From assembly GCF_007754425.1 (NCBI RefSeq), contig NZ_CP037452.1, forward strand, positions 5,369,164 to 5,433,163: a stretch of DNA of 64,000 bases, read 5' to 3'. Shown here one piece after another: positions 63,740 to 64,000 of this stretch. The notes beneath the pieces are model-generated. The model had not been told where the DNA came from. It saw nothing but the letters and a program-made list of their open reading frames with translations, and made no database searches. Every line of letters starts with the position of its first letter. The stretch's first letter is position 1. The position numbers and the translations under genes are program-made. Origin of the DNA: Gimesia fumaroli. Its GTDB lineage: Bacteria; Planctomycetota; Planctomycetia; Planctomycetales; Planctomycetaceae.

Positions 63740-64000
63740 ATGCCACGTTTAACCGCCATTGCGCCTGAAGCAGCAGAAGGAAAATCGAAAACATTACTGG
63801 AGGGAGTCAAAGCACAACTGGGAATGGCCCCCAATCTGATGCAGACCATGGCCCACTCGCCAGCTGTACTGGACGCGTATCTGAAATTCAGCGGCACCTT
63901 AGCCGAAGGCGTGCTCTCGAATCAAAATCGGGAGCAGATTGCCTTAACAGTGGGTGAAGCGAATCAGTGTGGCTATTGTCTGGCCGCCCATGCAACGCTG
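63740..64000 (+). CDS. Carboxymuconolactone-decarboxylase/AhpD-like protein, 5' part
   Basis: 87 residues are in the window; the gene continues beyond the right edge. The start MPRLTAIAPEAAEGKSKTLL and the redox motif QCGYCLAAH (C-x-x-C-x-x-x-H) identify the carboxymuconolactone decarboxylase/alkylhydroperoxidase-D superfamily; the CxxC...H form usually means peroxidase-like activity using thiols. GAAGGAG lies six bases before the ATG. The TetR operator upstream suggests induction by a compound sensed by the TetR protein, for example an organic peroxide or electrophile (inference). Confidence 0.85.
   Translation, partial: MPRLTAIAPEAAEGKSKTLLEGVKAQLGMAPNLMQTMAHSPAVLDAYLKFSGTLAEGVLSNQNREQIALTVGEANQCGYCLAAHATL

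Noticed and set aside
1-64000. CRISPR arrays, rRNA and tRNA genes
   Set aside because: No regularly spaced repeats, no rRNA-like blocks and no cloverleaf with a TTCGA-type arm were noticed while reading; a covariance search would be needed to exclude a divergent tRNA.

Overview
The window looks like chromosomal DNA of a planctomycete, probably a Gimesia-like member of the Planctomycetaceae (genus is inference). The gene families point there: two DUF1559 prepilin-like proteins each followed by a small lipoprotein, a DUF1592/DUF1552 pair with c-type haem motifs, a sulfatase, a DUF1080 protein, an intradiol-dioxygenase-like protein and many short secreted proteins of unknown function. Base composition is near 50 % GC in genes and AT-rich between them. 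No rRNA or tRNA gene and no CRISPR array was seen.

Layout. 1-6.2 kb: 3' end of a secretin-like gene, two secreted unknowns and, on the minus strand, a large membrane patatin-like lipase. 6.2-10 kb: gene-poor stretch with an IS4-type insertion sequence (26/30 bp inverted ends), a small lipoprotein and two inverted copies of an intergenic repeat. 10-19.2 kb: GH63-like glucosidase, secreted phosphodiesterase, two tandem SPFH proteins, DUF1080 protein. 19.3-27 kb: sulfatase, then Hsp20 - Lon-like protease - carbamate kinase, and a cyclic-2,3-diphosphoglycerate-synthetase-like GTPase. 27.2-28.9 kb: DUF1559/lipoprotein unit behind a sigma-54-type promoter. 29.3-38.8 kb: two consecutive circularly permuted ATP-grasp / alpha-E / transglutaminase units, five genes, the second unit carrying a fused ATP-grasp-alpha-E protein. 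38.8-45.5 kb: DUF1592-DUF1552 pair, then a GntR regulator divergent from a second DUF1559/lipoprotein unit with shared palindromes between them. 45.5-50.4 kb: SDR, DUF542-like small protein, DinB, intradiol dioxygenase, DUF3500.

50.4-57.7 kb is the accessory part. It holds a frameshifted DNA-methyltransferase tail, a perfect 29-nt palindrome, a DUF4062 (TIR-like fold) protein, a decayed N-terminus of an integron-type tyrosine recombinase, an AAA+ ATPase, a strong bidirectional terminator, and two direct copies of a 48-bp repeat bracketing a kinase/methyltransferase module. The DUF4062 plus AAA+ pair is the best candidate here for an undescribed (possibly defence) system; that function is inference from domain type and neighbourhood only.

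57.7-64 kb: small unknowns, GNAT and VOC proteins, two DUF805 membrane proteins, a bacterial SET-domain protein, a SUKH-like protein, and a TetR regulator whose operator lies inside its own promoter and recurs in front of a carboxymuconolactone-decarboxylase-like gene cut by the right edge.
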